From Opitutales bacterium (lineage in GTDB: Bacteria; Verrucomicrobiota; Verrucomicrobiia; Opitutales; Oceanipulchritudinaceae): DNA of 64,000 nucleotides. A program made the position numbers and the translations under genes. Positions within the stretch are counted from its first letter, which is position 1. Each line of letters opens with the position of its first letter. Positions 63,740 to 64,000 of this stretch are shown here, piece by piece. The stretch covers positions 41,571-105,570 of the forward strand of contig JAFIGH010000005.1 of the NCBI GenBank assembly GCA_020831525.1. The letters run 5' to 3'. The notes under the pieces are model-generated. The model saw nothing but the letters and a program-made list of their open reading frames with translations. It searched no databases and was not told the origin of the DNA.

Positions 63740-64000
63740 GAGGGTTCAATCGGGTGGCTCCTGACACCCGGAACGTCGGCTTTCCAGCGGCAATTTGAAC
63801 CACAGAGGGCGCAGAGGGCGCAGAGGCTTGGCCACCGCAGTTTGAACCACCCGCTGCGCTGGAGCACGGAGAGTGGAATTGCGGCGGAACCGTCTCCGCT
63901 ACCTCTGCGACCTCCTGTTCAACCCCGGTTGGAAGGGCTTTCGACGGGATTCTTTTACAGGAGCCAACATCCCGGGCGCGCCCTGGTGAACCACATGAAA
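63740..64000. repeat. Repeat-filled right edge, no gene seen
   Basis: Contains the GGAACGTCGGCTT unit seen at 58899, 59158, 61542 and 61797, then GAACCACAGAGGGCGCAGAG and CCACCCGCTGCGCTGGAGCA, a close copy of 60410-60477. No reading frame with family motifs is present. Confidence 0.6.

Overview
The window is a GC-rich (roughly 60-65%) bacterial chromosome segment. It most resembles Verrucomicrobiota of the Opitutae type. The evidence is a PEP-CTERM sorted protein (39.8-40.6 kb), several very large secreted proteins with CotH, lamin-tail, RCC1 and T5SS/PEP-CTERM-type repeats, and a class I ribonucleotide reductase whose small subunit has the chlamydia-like pattern: Glu as first metal ligand and no radical tyrosine. 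No rRNA, tRNA, CRISPR array, prophage or transposase was found. The taxonomic call is inference.

Region 1 (1-10.6 kb, all + strand) is a defence locus cut by the left edge. It runs: C-terminal part of a helicase-like protein with a DUF3883 domain; an embedded two-gene ATPase/HNH nuclease cassette of the PtuA/PtuB (Septu) kind; a DUF1156 adenine-type DNA methyltransferase; a 65-aa DUF2384-like orphan; a FitA/VapC-type toxin-antitoxin pair; and a giant DUF499 ATPase with an N-terminal HEPN-like RNase motif. Most genes overlap or sit close together, so they read as one operon-like block in which modification, sensing ATPases and candidate nucleases are nested. The middle of the methyltransferase has clearly lower GC than its two ends.

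Region 2 (10.6-16.3 kb): a relic of a Phd/VapC pair, a 1501-aa secreted CotH/lamin-tail protein, then an intact Phd/VapC pair of which the relic is a degraded copy.

Region 3 (16.3-28.3 kb) is housekeeping: nrdB-nrdA behind a pair of NrdR-box-like sites, a membrane glycosyltransferase, polyprenyl diphosphate synthase, dCMP deaminase, YqgE/AlgH, and a convergent rapA.

Region 4 (28.5-38.6 kb) holds surface and regulatory genes: a PKD-domain protein that seems to have lost its signal peptide, two overlapping LuxR-type regulators, and a ~1.85-kDa-residue-scale (about 1850-residue) exported protein with exactly 14 RCC1 units. Its signal peptide is out of frame by one base at an A8 tract.

Region 5 (38.6-63.6 kb) is a patchwork exopolysaccharide/surface-glycan locus with frequent strand switches: eight glycosyltransferases, a Wzy-like polymerase, an O-acyltransferase, a sulfotransferase, a pyruvyl transferase, two duplicated hexapeptide acetyltransferases, a Mur-ligase-like protein of low GC, a QueC-like ATP-pyrophosphatase, a secreted M14 peptidase and an outer-membrane beta-barrel protein. 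The last 6 kb are filled with dispersed and tandem repeats, a DUF433/DUF5615 toxin-antitoxin pair and toxin-antitoxin debris. A ~100-bp element with terminal inverted repeats lies in frame inside one glycosyltransferase gene, and half of the same element occurs 30 kb away upstream of rapA.
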